Shown: in pieces, positions 14,495 through 23,855 of the stretch
Numbering within the stretch: position 1 is the stretch's first letter
Layout of the letters: each line of letters opens with the position of its first letter
DNA from: RPQJ01 sp044226195
Lineage (GTDB): Bacteria > Pseudomonadota > Gammaproteobacteria > Steroidobacterales > Steroidobacteraceae
Assembly: GCA_044226195.1 (NCBI GenBank)
Contig: JBGAHO010000017.1
Location: forward strand, 1 to 64,000
DNA: 64,000 nt
Reading direction: 5' to 3'
Made by a program: the position numbers and the translations under genes
Notes under the pieces: model-generated
What the model saw: only the letters and a program-made list of their open reading frames with translations
The model's database searches: none
Told to the model about the DNA's origin: nothing

Positions 14495-17400
14495 GGCGTT
14501 CCTCCTGCCGGCGGTTCCGGAGCCCCCGCGGCGTTCTCGTTCGCCGGGGCGGCGATGCGCTCCACGACCGGATTAGACCACGGCCCGGTCACGTGATAGT
14601 AGGCACGCGTCAAACCCTGCAACTGTCCCTTGAAGAGCTGCGACAGGACGAGCACGCCCGCGCCGATCACCGGCCCGGCGGCGATCGCGCCCGCGACCGT
14701 GAGCGGTCCGCTCGGGTTGCCGCTCACCACCAGCGTCTGGTCGTAGTCCTCGGTGACGAGGCCCGTGCGCCCGACGAGGCCGATGTCGACCGCCGCGCCC
14801 TTCAGGATCAGGTTCTGCGTGTACGCATTGCCCTGCTTCAGGTCGAAGTCCCCGCGCACCTTGTCGAAGGCGAGGCCCTTCTCCGTCACGTCGCGGAAGT
14901 CGAGCGACAGGCGGCGGGGCAGCTCGACCACGCTCAGCAGGCCGAGCATGCGCCCCGACGCACCCGGCTTCACGTCGATCAGCTGGCCGTCGTCGAGCGC
15001 GATGTGCAGCTTGCCGTCCATGCGCGCGAGCGCATCGCCCGAGGGACCGCCCGGCCATTCGACGCTCGCCTTGAAGCTGGCGCGCTTGGCCTCGACCGCC
15101 TCGCGATAGCCGAGCGCGACCGAGGTCGCGGCGAGGTCCGTGCTGGCCAGTTCGAGCCCGAGGCGCGTGCGCGGCGCGGAACCCTCCACGTACCAGCTGC
15201 CCTGGGCGTTCACCGTGTACGACGGCGCCTTGGATGTGAGCGTGTCGAAGCGCAGTCCCTGCGGCACCTTGGCGATCACGGCCTGCACCGCACCGAAGCG
15301 ACGCGCCTGCCAGGTGAAGTCGTCGGCCCGCACGTTGAGCGCGGGCATGTTGCGCGGGTCGAGCGGCTCGCCAGCCTCGGCGCCCGGCGCGGCCGGCGGC
15401 GACTGCAGCACCAGCTTCTGCATCTGCAGTTCGATCGGCTTGCCGCCCTTCAGGTCCTCGGGAATGGTGACCTCGCCCTCGGCCATCGGCCCGCGCAGGC
15501 CCACGCGCCAGCGGCCGTCGCCGAAGCGCAGCGCGGCCTGCACGTCGCGGAACTCGAAGCCCGCCACCATCGCACGGTCGAGGTGCACGTCGACCGGACC
15601 CAGCCACTGCGACAGCGTCGGGCCGCCCTCGCCATCCGAGCCGAGCGACAGCCACTCGCCGAGGTCGAACTGCGGCCAGTCGCCCGCGACCAGCAGGCCG
15701 GGGCGCGACGGCAAGGCCGCCGCCTGGCCGTCGAAGCGCGCGAGCCCGCGCTCGAGCAGCCACTTGCCGTCCCTGCCCTCGGTGAAGCGCAGGCGCGCGC
15801 GCGCCGAGCCGGTCTCCACCGTGAGGTCGTTGATGCCGTTCGACGGCACCTCGATGCGCACGCGCGTCGCGCGAGTGTCGTCGGGTGCCTTGGCGAAGGG
15901 CTGCGGCGCGCGGATCTCGAGGCCCGCCAGCGTGCTCGCCACGTCGACGCGAACCGGCCAGTCCGCGCCCTCGCCGTGCCGCTCGACGCGGCCATTGAGC
16001 GTCCAGTCGGTGCCGCCCGCCATCTTCACGCCCGACGGCAGCCCGATGAACGCGGGCAGGGGCGCACCGGTCGCGCGACCGCGACCCTTGAAGTCGATGG
16101 CCGCGGTCACGTCACCGGCCAGCGTGCCGGGCGCGATCGCCACCTCGAACGGACCGCCGAGGATCGTGCCGCGCAGCGACGGCGCGGTCATCTCCAGGTT
16201 GTGCAGTTCGAAGCGGCCCGCGACCTTCTGCGCCGGCGCGCGCAGCGCGGGCAGCGTGACGTTGACGCCCTTGAGGTTGGCGACGACGCGGTAGTCCGCG
16301 GGCACCGGCGGGCCCTCGGGCGGCTCGTGCGGCAGGCTGAGGCCGAACACGAAGTCGGCCGGGCCGCCACCGGCGAGGCCCATCACGAAGCGGCCGAGGC
16401 GCGGGCCGAGCGGGCTGCCCTGCAGGTACTTCAGCGCCGCCCCGAGATCGCCGTTGCCCGTGGCATTGATCACCATGGTGCCGTCGCGGAAATCGGCCAG
16501 CGCGTAATCGCCGCCCGTCACCTTGAGCCCGGCCACCTGCCCGTCCTTCAGCTGCGCGCTCATGCCCGCGTTGTGGAACTCGACGCGTCCGTTCGCGTGC
16601 GTGAGCGGCGCGAAGCCTGCGAAGTAATCGAGTGTCGCGTCGCTCACGTCCGCGCTGGCGCTGAACTCACCTTCGCCGTTGCGGAAGGGGAACGACCGCA
16701 CCGGGCCCTGGTAGTCGAAGCGGCCGTTGCTGACGCGCCCGGCCACGAACGCACGGTCGAGCCATGCGAGCGCGTGACCCTTCAGGCGATTGACCGGCAG
16801 GAACTGCGGCGTGATGCTCGCGTCCGAGCCGTCCACCCGCGCGTGGATGGTCAGCACCGGCGATTCCGGTTTCGGCGGCACGACGAGCTGGAACGAGCCG
16901 CTCGCCTGCGCCGTCGGCTGGCTGAGCCGGGCCGCGCGCGTGCCGAGCGTCCAGGTGTGATCGGTGCGATGCCAGTCGATGTCGGCCGTCGCCTCGCGCA
17001 GCGTGATCGGCGAGCGGAACACGCGCGGCCAGTCGAAGGCCGCGACCTGCGAGCGCAGCGCGATGCGTCCGCCCGCGTCGGTGCCGGACACGCGTGCCGT
17101 GAGACCGCTCACGCCCGGCCACGTCCCCGTGGCGCTCACCCCGAGGTTCGCGACGTCCGCGGCGACGCGGAAGTCCGGCAGGGCGCCGGCGCGCGTGCGC
17201 CCCAGTTCGAGATGCAGCGAGAGGATCTCGCCGCGCGGGTCGAGCGCGGCCCAGCGATCGAATGCCGGCGGCGCATAGGCGAGCACCAGCGGCCAGAGCT
17301 CGGCCGCGTGCACCCGCTCGGCATCGAGCGTGAGGTCGTAGGTCGTGACCGGATTGCCGCGCAGCCGCCCCGACAGCCGTGTCGACTTGCCGCTGCGGCT

Positions 17401-18498
17401 GGTGACCTGCCCCGTGCGCAGGTCCTCGATCCGGAATTGCCAGGCATTGCCGTCGCGACGCAGCCGGAAGTCGCCGGCGAGCCGTCCGTAACGCAGGTCG
17501 GCCGGCAACGCGCGCGCCGGGCGCTCGACCGTGTTGATGTCGACCTGCGGCAGCTTCATCGAGGTCGCGGCCGGGTCGCTGTACGGCGCGGACACCTCGA
17601 TGGCCTGCACCGTCGGCAACTGGCGCGCGGGCGTCGCGAGCGCGACGTTGGCGAGTTCGAGCTGCAGGCGCGCCTGGCGCAGCTCGCCGTCGGCCACCGC
17701 CACCACGGCCGTGACCGGCCCCTCGCCGCTGCGCGCGCGGGCTGCGAACGCCGGCAGGAAGTCGTTCCAGCCGGCCAGCTTCACCCGGTCGATCCGCAGC
17801 TCGACGCGCGCGCGCAGCTGGTTGAAGTGATCGAGCGAACCGCTCAGGCGTCCGTCGAATTCGAGCTGGCCGCCGAGGCGCGCCGGCAGTTGCGCCGAAC
17901 CCTCGGTGGTGACGTCGTCGCGGTCGCGCCGCAGCGTGAGGCGCAGGTGCTCGAGCGTCCACGGCCCCTTGCCCTGCATCAGGTCGCGGTAGGTGACGCG
18001 CGCGTCCTCGATCACCACGCGTCCCGCGGGCAGGCGGTCGAGGTCGAACGGCGGCTCGTCGGCCGGTCGCTCGCGTTGCCCGAGCAGGCGGATGCGGCCG
18101 TCGGGCAGGCGCACCACGGTGATGTCCGGGCCGAGGAACCACACGCGGCCTGCGACCAGCTGGCCGGTGCGGAAGAAATTCCACAGGTCGAGGCCGACCG
18201 AGCCCTCGCGCGTCTCGAACAGCGCCTGCTTGCCGTCGCGGTCGAGCACGCGCACGTTGCGCAGCACGACCTCCGGGCCGAACCAGCGCAGGCGCGCGTC
18301 GAGGCCGTGGTACTCGACGCGCAGGTGCGTCTGCTGCTCGATCCACGCCTGCACGCGATCGGCGTTGGCCGGCACCTGCGCGACCAGCACCCGCAGCGCG
18401 CCGAGCACGAGCGCGGCGAGGATGACCAGCACCGCGAGCACGCCGGCCGCGATGCGCCACCCGCGGGCGGAACGCGATCGAGCCGGCGCGTCGGTCAC
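14491..18498 (-). CDS. yhdP: YhdP-family AsmA-like intermembrane lipid transport protein
   Basis: 1335-residue envelope protein with one N-terminal membrane span (about 14-40) and a very long periplasmic part made of beta-strand repeats, the AsmA/TamB-like plan. In E. coli YhdP, TamB and YdbH share the job of moving phospholipids to the outer membrane. Length and context (after rng, before nit-tldD) match YhdP; the C-terminal DUF3971/AsmA region carries GLLSVVELPRRLSLDF and FDKVRGDFDLKQG, followed by the terminal PVIGAGVLVLSQLF. The start is GTG at 18498, overlapping the rng TGA. The long open frame on the opposite strand is a mirror of this coding bias. Confidence 0.93.
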   Translation of the reverse strand: MTDAPARSRSARGWRIAAGVLAVLVILAALVLGALRVLVAQVPANADRVQAWIEQQTHLRVEYHGLDARLRWFGPEVVLRNVRVLDRDGKQALFETREGSVGLDLWNFFRTGQLVAGRVWFLGPDITVVRLPDGRIRLLGQRERPADEPPFDLDRLPAGRVVIEDARVTYRDLMQGKGPWTLEHLRLTLRRDRDDVTTEGSAQLPARLGGQLEFDGRLSGSLDHFNQLRARVELRIDRVKLAGWNDFLPAFAARARSGEGPVTAVVAVADGELRQARLQLELANVALATPARQLPTVQAIEVSAPYSDPAATSMKLPQVDINTVERPARALPADLRYGRLAGDFRLRRDGNAWQFRIEDLRTGQVTSRSGKSTRLSGRLRGNPVTTYDLTLDAERVHAAELWPLVLAYAPPAFDRWAALDPRGEILSLHLELGRTRAGALPDFRVAADVANLGVSATGTWPGVSGLTARVSGTDAGGRIALRSQVAAFDWPRVFRSPITLREATADIDWHRTDHTWTLGTRAARLSQPTAQASGSFQLVVPPKPESPVLTIHARVDGSDASITPQFLPVNRLKGHALAWLDRAFVAGRVSNGRFDYQGPVRSFPFRNGEGEFSASADVSDATLDYFAGFAPLTHANGRVEFHNAGMSAQLKDGQVAGLKVTGGDYALADFRDGTMVINATGNGDLGAALKYLQGSPLGPRLGRFVMGLAGGGPADFVFGLSLPHEPPEGPPVPADYRVVANLKGVNVTLPALRAPAQKVAGRFELHNLEMTAPSLRGTILGGPFEVAIAPGTLAGDVTAAIDFKGRGRATGAPLPAFIGLPSGVKMAGGTDWTLNGRVERHGEGADWPVRVDVASTLAGLEIRAPQPFAKAPDDTRATRVRIEVPSNGINDLTVETGSARARLRFTEGRDGKWLLERGLARFDGQAAALPSRPGLLVAGDWPQFDLGEWLSLGSDGEGGPTLSQWLGPVDVHLDRAMVAGFEFRDVQAALRFGDGRWRVGLRGPMAEGEVTIPEDLKGGKPIELQMQKLVLQSPPAAPGAEAGEPLDPRNMPALNVRADDFTWQARRFGAVQAVIAKVPQGLRFDTLTSKAPSYTVNAQGSWYVEGSAPRTRLGLELASTDLAATSVALGYREAVEAKRASFKASVEWPGGPSGDALARMDGKLHIALDDGQLIDVKPGASGRMLGLLSVVELPRRLSLDFRDVTEKGLAFDKVRGDFDLKQGNAYTQNLILKGAAVDIGLVGRTGLVTEDYDQTLVVSGNPSGPLTVAGAIAAGPVIGAGVLVLSQLFKGQLQGLTRAYYHVTGPWSNPVVERIAAPANENAAGAPEPPAGGTP

Positions 18499-19964
18499 AT
18501 GGGCACCACGTCGTACTGGTCCTGGACGTAGAGCGCCTCGGTCTGCAGCCGGATCGGCTTGCCGACCTGCACCTCGAGTTCACCGAACGCGGCCGACTCT
18601 TCGTCGAGCAGGCGCTCGATCACGTCGGAGTGCGCGAGCACGAGCAGCTGCTGGCAGTCGAACTGTCCGGCCTGGCGCAGCACCTCGCGGAAGATCTCGT
18701 AGCACACCGTTTCGGGCGTCTTGACGAAGCCGCGGCCCTCGCAGGCCGGGCAGGACGTGCAGAGCTGGTGCGCGAGGCTCTCGCGCGTGCGCTTGCGCGT
18801 CATCTCGACGAGGCCGAGCGGCGAGACCGCCGACACGTGCGTCTTGGCGTGGTCCTTCGCGAGCGCCTTCTCGAGCGCCTGCAGTACCTGCCGGCGGTGC
18901 TCCTCTTCTTCCATGTCGATGAAGTCGATGATGATGATGCCGCCGAGGTTCCTCAGGCGCAGCTGGCGCGCGATCGCGACGGCCGCCTCGAGGTTGGTGC
19001 GGTAGATCGTCTCCTCGAGATTGCGGTGGCCGACGTAGGCGCCGGTGTTCACGTCGATGGTGGTGAGCGCCTCGGTCTGGTCGATCACGAGGTAGCCGCC
19101 GGACTTGAGCGCGACCTTGCGCTCGAGCGAGCGCTGGATCTCCTCCTCGACGCCGTGCAGGTCGAAGATCGGCCGGCTGCCCTGGTAGCGTTCGACGCGC
19201 TCCCCGAGGTGCGGCATGAACGTCGCCGCGAATTCCTTCATGCGCTCGCAGGTGCGTTCGTGATCGACCAGCACGCGGTCGACGCCCTCGCCCACGAGAT
19301 CGCGCATCAGGCGCAGCGGCAGCGGCAGGTCTTCGTGCACGAGCGAGCCGGGCCGCGTCTCGCGCGCCTTGGCCGACAGCACGTCCCACAGCTTGCGCAG
19401 GAACAGCCGGTCCGCCGCGAGCGCCTCGGGCTGCGCGCCCTCGGCCGCGGTGCGCACGATGTAGCCGCCCGACTCGCCCGGCGTCGCCGTCGACTGCACG
19501 GCATCGCGCAGGCGCTGGCGCTCCTCCTCGTTCTCGATGCGGGCCGAGACGCCGACGCCGTGGCCGAACGGCATGTACACGAGGTAGCGCGACGGGATGG
19601 TGATGAAGGTCGTGAGGCGCGCGCCCTTGGTGCCGAGCGGGTCCTTCAGCACCTGCACGAGGATGTCGCCGCCCTCGCCCACCAGCGAGCGGATGTTGTC
19701 GGTGCGCGGCGCGTCGCCGGAGCCCTCGGCATCGGCGGGCTGCACGATGTCGGAGACGTGCAGGAACGCGGTGCGCTCGAGACCGATGTCGATGAACGCC
19801 GCCTGCATGCCGGGCAGCACGCGCGAGACGCGGCCCTTGTAGAGGTTGCCGGTGAGGCCGAGGCGGCTCGCGCGCTCGACGAACAGCTCCTGCAGCACGC
19901 CGTTCTCGAGGAGCGCGGCGCGGGTCTCGCGGGGACTGACGTTGACGACCATCTCGGTACTCAT
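18495..19964 (-). CDS. rng: Ribonuclease G
   Basis: Endoribonuclease of the RNase E/G family that matures the 5' end of 16S rRNA and degrades some mRNAs. 489 residues, equal to E. coli RNase G, so it lacks the RNase E scaffold. The S1-like domain (about 38-130) includes LYKGRVSRVLPGMQAAFIDIG. The DNase I-like catalytic part has DQTEALTTIDVNTGAYVG and IIIIDFIDMEEEEHR with the Mg-binding Asp residues. The zinc-link CPACEGRG follows at about 409-416. The ATG at 19964 overlaps the maf stop as ATGA, and its own TGA overlaps the GTG of yhdP, so the three genes are translationally linked. Confidence 0.97.
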   Translation of the reverse strand: MSTEMVVNVSPRETRAALLENGVLQELFVERASRLGLTGNLYKGRVSRVLPGMQAAFIDIGLERTAFLHVSDIVQPADAEGSGDAPRTDNIRSLVGEGGDILVQVLKDPLGTKGARLTTFITIPSRYLVYMPFGHGVGVSARIENEEERQRLRDAVQSTATPGESGGYIVRTAAEGAQPEALAADRLFLRKLWDVLSAKARETRPGSLVHEDLPLPLRLMRDLVGEGVDRVLVDHERTCERMKEFAATFMPHLGERVERYQGSRPIFDLHGVEEEIQRSLERKVALKSGGYLVIDQTEALTTIDVNTGAYVGHRNLEETIYRTNLEAAVAIARQLRLRNLGGIIIIDFIDMEEEEHRRQVLQALEKALAKDHAKTHVSAVSPLGLVEMTRKRTRESLAHQLCTSCPACEGRGFVKTPETVCYEIFREVLRQAGQFDCQQLLVLAHSDVIERLLDEESAAFGELEVQVGKPIRLQTEALYVQDQYDVVPM

Positions 19965-20557
19965 GACGCGCTCCGCAAGGTCTGACCGAGGGCCGGGGCC
20001 AGCAGTTCCCAGGTCTCGTAGAGGGGCAGGCCCATGACGCCGGAATAGCTGCCTGCGATGTGACGGATGAAGACGGCCGCGCGCCCCTGCACCGCGTAAC
20101 CCCCGGCCTTGTCGGCGGGCTCGCCGGTGTCCCAGTACCCGTCGATCTCGGCGGGCGCGAGCTCGCGGAAACTCACCTCGCTGGTGCTGACGCGCGCGTT
20201 CAACCGGCCGTCGTGCATCAGCGCCACGGCGGTGTGCACCTCGTGCGTGCGCCCGGAGAGCCGCCGGAACATGGCGTGCAGTTCCGCCCGGTCGGCCGGC
20301 TTGCCGAGGATCGCGCCCTCGATGGCGACGGTCGTGTCGGCCGCCAGCACCGGCAGGCGTTCGCCCGGCGCGAGCTGCGACCACAGGGCCTGCGCCTTCT
20401 GCTCGGCGAGACGCAGCACGTAAGCGGCAGGCGCTTCACCGTCGCGTGGCGATTCGTCGATCACGACGGGGCGCACCACGTGGGGAACCTCGATCTGCTG
20501 CAACAGCTGGCTGCGCCGCGGCGACGCCGAGGCAAGATACAGCCGCGGCGCCGTCAT
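19961..20557 (-). CDS. maf: Maf-like nucleoside triphosphate pyrophosphatase (YhdE type)
   Basis: House-cleaning pyrophosphatase, probably specific for dTTP and UTP, that hydrolyses non-canonical or surplus nucleotides. 198 residues. Motifs: LASASPRRSQLL at the N-terminus, LAADTTVAIEG with the metal/base Asp, GKPADRAE, and DKAGGYAVQGRAA followed by GSYSGVMGLP. Position directly upstream of rng is conserved in E. coli (yhdE-rng). Start ATG at 20557 overlaps the stop of the OsmC-like gene. Confidence 0.95.
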   Translation of the reverse strand: MTAPRLYLASASPRRSQLLQQIEVPHVVRPVVIDESPRDGEAPAAYVLRLAEQKAQALWSQLAPGERLPVLAADTTVAIEGAILGKPADRAELHAMFRRLSGRTHEVHTAVALMHDGRLNARVSTSEVSFRELAPAEIDGYWDTGEPADKAGGYAVQGRAAVFIRHIAGSYSGVMGLPLYETWELLAPALGQTLRSAS

Positions 20558-20988
20558 CCGGCGAGCACGGTGGGTTCGAGGTGACGCTCGGCCAGCAGCG
20601 AGTTGCTGATCAGGCACACCTGCTCGGCCTTCTCGAGCAGCTTCACCGCGCGCGCCTCGTCGGTGCCGGCCGGAACACGCAGCGTCGCCTTCACGTGCAG
20701 GCGCGTGAAACGCGTCTTGCCCTCGACGCGATCGAGCGTGCCTTCGACCTGGCAGTCGAGCGCGTTCCACTCGAGCTTCGAGGCGCGCGCGACGGCGCGA
20801 AAGCTCAGCAGGAAACAGTCGGCCACCGCCCCGCACAGCAGCGTCTCGGGGGACCAGCGATCGCCGGGGCCGTCGAACTCGGCCGGGGCGTTGGTCGCGA
20901 GCGTCGGCAGCCGGTCGGAATCGAGGGGGACGTCGCCGTCGGGCCGGGCGGCCGCTCGGACCTGGTAAAGGTGGGGATAGGGATGCAT
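20554..20988 (-). CDS. OsmC/Ohr-family thiol peroxidase-like protein
   Basis: 144 residues. The two redox Cys typical of OsmC-fold peroxidases are present in VADCFLLSF (about 58) and EQVCLISNSLL (about 124). The first Cys is preceded by SPETLLCGAVA, a common OsmC helix. Such proteins reduce organic hydroperoxides with dithiol donors. A general OsmC assignment is firmer than Ohr or OsmC proper. Start ATG at 20988 gives MHPYPHLYQV, a normal N-terminus. It overlaps maf by four bases, and 79 bases separate it from rlmH upstream, so it may begin a new transcript or continue the holA one. Confidence 0.88.
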   Translation of the reverse strand: MHPYPHLYQVRAAARPDGDVPLDSDRLPTLATNAPAEFDGPGDRWSPETLLCGAVADCFLLSFRAVARASKLEWNALDCQVEGTLDRVEGKTRFTRLHVKATLRVPAGTDEARAVKLLEKAEQVCLISNSLLAERHLEPTVLAG

Positions 20989-21067
20989 TGGGGGGTCCCG
21001 GTTTTCAAGGAGTTAGACGCGAATTGAATCGCGCCGCGGGGGCCCGTGTCCATCGCGCCGGGCGCAC

Positions 21068-21535
21068 TCAGGCCCGGTGGTAGGGCAAACCCTTGATGAC
21101 CGTCACGGCCCGGTACAGAGCCTCCGCCACGACCACCCGGGCGAGTCCGTGCGGCAGGGTCAGGGCGGAGAGGGACCAGCGCAGCCGGGCCCGGGCATCG
21201 ACCTCCGGCGCCAGCCCGTCCGGGCCGCCGATGCAGAACACGGGGGAGTCGCCGTCCTGGGCCCGCTGCTCGAGCCAGCGCGCGAGTTGCCCGGTCGAGA
21301 GCGCCTTGCCGCCGACCTGCAGGGCGACGAGATGACCCTTCTCGCCCGCCGCCGCCAGCATGCGCTTGCCCTCGGCCTCCACCGCCCGCCGGACGTCCGG
21401 ACCGGAGCGGTCCCCGAGCGGGATCTCGACCAGGTCCAGGCGGTATTCGCCGCGCAGGCGGCCGGCGTACTCCTCGACCCCGGCGTTCACCCAGGCCGGC
21501 AGGCGCGTGCCGGCGGCGATCAGGCGCAGCTGCAT
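21068..21535 (-). CDS. rlmH: 23S rRNA (pseudouridine1915-N3)-methyltransferase
   Basis: SPOUT-class methyltransferase that methylates pseudouridine 1915 in helix 69 of 23S rRNA with S-adenosylmethionine. 155 residues, same as E. coli RlmH. The SAM-binding trefoil knot is built from VFCIGGPDGLAPEV (about 99-112) and LSALTLPHGLARVVVAEALYRA, and the protein ends in the near-invariant YHRA. Start ATG at 21535. It lies 12 bases downstream of rsfS, the usual partner gene. Confidence 0.97.
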   Translation of the reverse strand: MQLRLIAAGTRLPAWVNAGVEEYAGRLRGEYRLDLVEIPLGDRSGPDVRRAVEAEGKRMLAAAGEKGHLVALQVGGKALSTGQLARWLEQRAQDGDSPVFCIGGPDGLAPEVDARARLRWSLSALTLPHGLARVVVAEALYRAVTVIKGLPYHRA

Positions 21536-21547
21536 GGCGGGACCGGC

Positions 21548-22081
21548 TCAGGCGGCCGCGCCGCGCTCCCAGAGCTTTTCGAGCGCGTAGAACTCGCGCA
21601 CCCGCGGCAGCATCACGTGCAGCACGACGTCGTTGAGGTCGACCAGCACCCATTCGCCGTCGCGCTCGCCTTCGACGCCGAACGGGCGGAAGCCGGCTTC
21701 CTTGCAGCGCTGCAGGACGCGGTCGGCGATCGACTTCACGTGGCGGTCCGAGGTGCCGCTCGCGACGACCATCGTGTCGGTGATGTCCGTGAGGCCGCGC
21801 ACGTCGAGCGCTTTCACGTTCACCGCCTTCATGTCGTCGAGCGCATCGAGCACGACCTCGCGCAGTCCCCGGGTCGTCCTGACCTTCGCCGCCGCCGGCG
21901 CGGCAGTCTTGGCCGCGCGCTTGGCCCTGGCCGGCGCCCCGGCCTGCGCCAGTGCCTTCGCCGCCGCCTTCGCAGGCGCGGCCGCCTTGCGCTTCGCGGC
22001 GGGCTTCGGCCCGGCGGCGGCGCTCTTGCGGGTGGGAGACTTGCGGGCGGGGGTCGCGGGTCGGACGCGCTTTGCTGTCAT
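21548..22081 (-). CDS. rsfS: Ribosomal silencing factor RsfS with Ala/Lys/Pro-rich N-terminal extension
   Basis: RsfS binds ribosomal protein L14 and blocks 30S-50S joining when nutrients are scarce. The conserved domain occupies about residues 70-177: VVLDALDDMKAVNVKALDV, DTMVVASGTSDRHVKSIAD and the C-terminal GEWVLVDLNDVVLHVM. The first 66 residues are a low-complexity basic stretch rich in Ala, Lys, Pro and Arg, resembling bacterial histone H1-like tails; typical RsfS (105-130 residues) lacks it. The ATG at 22081 has a strong GAGGTGA site, supporting translation of the extension. It follows nadD by two bases. Confidence 0.92.
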   Translation of the reverse strand: MTAKRVRPATPARKSPTRKSAAAGPKPAAKRKAAAPAKAAAKALAQAGAPARAKRAAKTAAPAAAKVRTTRGLREVVLDALDDMKAVNVKALDVRGLTDITDTMVVASGTSDRHVKSIADRVLQRCKEAGFRPFGVEGERDGEWVLVDLNDVVLHVMLPRVREFYALEKLWERGAAA

Positions 22082-22083
22082 GC

Positions 22084-22734
22084 TCACCTCGTGGCAGTGG
22101 AGCGGGTGTAACAACCGGTGTCGCGGAGGACCGTGCGCACGGCCTCCGGGACGAGATAACGCGGATCGTGGCCGGCCGCGAGCAGGCCGCGCAGCTCGGT
22201 CGAGGAGATCTCGAGCTGCGTGACGGCGTGCACGAGGATGCGCCCCGCGGGCGATTCGTGCAGGTCGGCCACGCGATCGGTGCGGTGCGAGGCCAGCAGG
22301 CCCCCGAGCGGCCCCTCGACGGGCACGCGCCAGCCCGGCCGGTGCGCGACCACCACGTGCGCGAGCACGAGCAGCTCACGCCACTCGTGCCACTGCGGCA
22401 GGCCGAGGAAGGCGTCCATGCCGAGCACGAGGCAGAGCGGGCGACCCGGGAACTCGGCGCGCAGCTCGCGCAGCGTCAGCACCATGTACGACGGTCCGGT
22501 GCGACGCACCTCGCGATCGTCGAGCACGAAGCCGGGCTGGTCGGCGATCGCCGCCTCGACCAGCGCGAGGCGCAGGGCCGCGTCGGCCCGCGGCGTGTCG
22601 CGATGCGGCGGCTGGCCCGCGGGCACGAAGCGCATTTCGCCGAGCCCGAGCACGCCGAGCAGCTCGAACGCGGTGCGCAGGTGGCCGAGATGAATCGGGT
22701 CGAAGGTGCCGCCGAAGATGCCGAGCGGTTTCAT
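22084..22734 (-). CDS. nadD: Nicotinate-nucleotide adenylyltransferase
   Basis: Adenylates nicotinate mononucleotide to deamido-NAD in NAD synthesis. 216 residues with the nucleotidyltransferase motif GGTFDPIHLGHLR (about 8-20) and the C-terminal ISSTELRG. VLGMDAFLGLPQWHEW forms the usual NMN pocket segment. ATG at 22734 overlaps the holA TGA. The holA-nadD-rsfS-rlmH order is the standard gammaproteobacterial one. Confidence 0.97.
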   Translation of the reverse strand: MKPLGIFGGTFDPIHLGHLRTAFELLGVLGLGEMRFVPAGQPPHRDTPRADAALRLALVEAAIADQPGFVLDDREVRRTGPSYMVLTLRELRAEFPGRPLCLVLGMDAFLGLPQWHEWRELLVLAHVVVAHRPGWRVPVEGPLGGLLASHRTDRVADLHESPAGRILVHAVTQLEISSTELRGLLAAGHDPRYLVPEAVRTVLRDTGCYTRSTATR

Positions 22735-23741
22735 GCGGCGAGCGGGACTCCGGCGATGCGCGCCACCAGCCGTTCGATCTCGACCCACTCCTCGCCGCGC
22801 TCGCCGCCCTTGGCGACGCGGTCGGCGCGGGCCGCCGCGATCAGCAGCGACTCGACGCCGCGGGCGTTCATCCGGCGCACACCGTGGCCGACCGTCACCT
22901 TGCGGTTCGACCAGACCTGCGCGCTGCGGCAGGCGTCGTCGAAGGAGACGCGCTGCGCCTGCTGGTGCAGCACCTGCGAGACGCCGCGCAGGTCGTTGAC
23001 GAGGCACCAGAGGATGAACGGCGGCGCGATGCCCTCGCCCTTGAGTCCGGCCAGGATGCGCAGAGCGCGCGGCGCGTTGCCCTGCATCGCCGCGGCCGAG
23101 AGTTCGAACACGTCGTAGCGCGCGTTGTCGGCCACGAGGTCCGCGACCGCGGCCGCATCGAGTTCCTCGCCCGGGCACAGCAGCACGATGCGCTCGATCT
23201 CCTGCTGCGCGGCGAGCAGGTTGCCCTCGACGCGGTCGGCCAGCAGTTCGGCCGCCTCGGCCGTGACCTGCGCGCCGCGGGCGGCGAGCCGGCGACGGAT
23301 CCACTGCGGCAGTTGCGCGCGCTCGACCGGCGCACCGACCACCACGAGTCCCTTCGCCTCGAACGGCTTGGTCCACGCGGCCTGCTGCGGCTTCGGTTCC
23401 AGTTCGCCGGCCACCAGCAGCACGGTGTCGGCCGGCGGCTCGGCGGCAAGCTCGGCCAGCGCCTTGGCGGCGGCGGGATCGGGAGCGCCCTTGAGCTTGA
23501 GTTCGATGAGCCGGCGCGAGGCGAACAGCGACAGGCTCTTCGCGTCGGCGAGCAGCGCGTCCCAGTCGAAGCCCTTCTCGAGGAAGTGCACCTCGCGGTC
23601 GGCGTAGCCCTCCTCGCGCGCGCGGGCACGGATGAGGGTGCAGGCCTCGTCGATCAGCAGGGGTTCGACGCCCGTGACCAGGCACGCGCCCGGCAGGCCC
23701 TTCGCGAGCACTGCCGGCAAGCCGTCCGGCGTGGTCCTCAC
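22731..23741 (-). CDS. holA: DNA polymerase III delta subunit
   Basis: Clamp-loader subunit that opens the beta sliding clamp. 336 residues. N-terminal AAA+-like fold without a working P-loop, as in other delta subunits; the segments LVTGVEPLLIDEA, the beta-interacting SLFASRRLIELKL (about 70-82) and NLLAAQQEIERIVLL are recognisable. Start codon is GTG at 23741. In most gammaproteobacteria lptE is directly upstream; here an oppositely oriented pip gene separates holA from lptE, so holA must have its own promoter in 23742-23843. Confidence 0.94.
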   Translation of the reverse strand: MRTTPDGLPAVLAKGLPGACLVTGVEPLLIDEACTLIRARAREEGYADREVHFLEKGFDWDALLADAKSLSLFASRRLIELKLKGAPDPAAAKALAELAAEPPADTVLLVAGELEPKPQQAAWTKPFEAKGLVVVGAPVERAQLPQWIRRRLAARGAQVTAEAAELLADRVEGNLLAAQQEIERIVLLCPGEELDAAAVADLVADNARYDVFELSAAAMQGNAPRALRILAGLKGEGIAPPFILWCLVNDLRGVSQVLHQQAQRVSFDDACRSAQVWSNRKVTVGHGVRRMNARGVESLLIAAARADRVAKGGERGEEWVEIERLVARIAGVPLAA

Positions 23742-23843
23742 TTCGGGGACACGACCCCGTGCCGCGGACGGGTCAGGGACGGATGGTCGGGCATGAGCAT
23801 GCTGGGCGGATTATGCCGCCGGTGCCTGCCCGGTGCCAGCGGG

Positions 23844-23849
23844 TAGAAT
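23844..23849 (+). promoter_or_regulatory. -10 hexamer just upstream of pip
   Basis: TAGAAT six bases before the pip ATG at 23856. A transcript would begin at about the start codon; no Shine-Dalgarno site is present in the short gap. No clear -35 is seen. Confidence 0.4.
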
Positions 23850-23855
23850 CGCGCC

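Noticed and set aside
14593..18531. A 1312-codon open frame opposite yhdP on the plus strand
   Set aside because: It mirrors the codon phase of yhdP in GC-rich DNA, has no family motifs and is rich in Arg, His and Ala. The minus-strand product is clearly YhdP-like.
23742..23760. GGGGACAC near the holA start as another member of the stop-codon repeat family
   Set aside because: Only eight bases match, it lies at a gene start and lacks the ATTCCTCTTTTT part.
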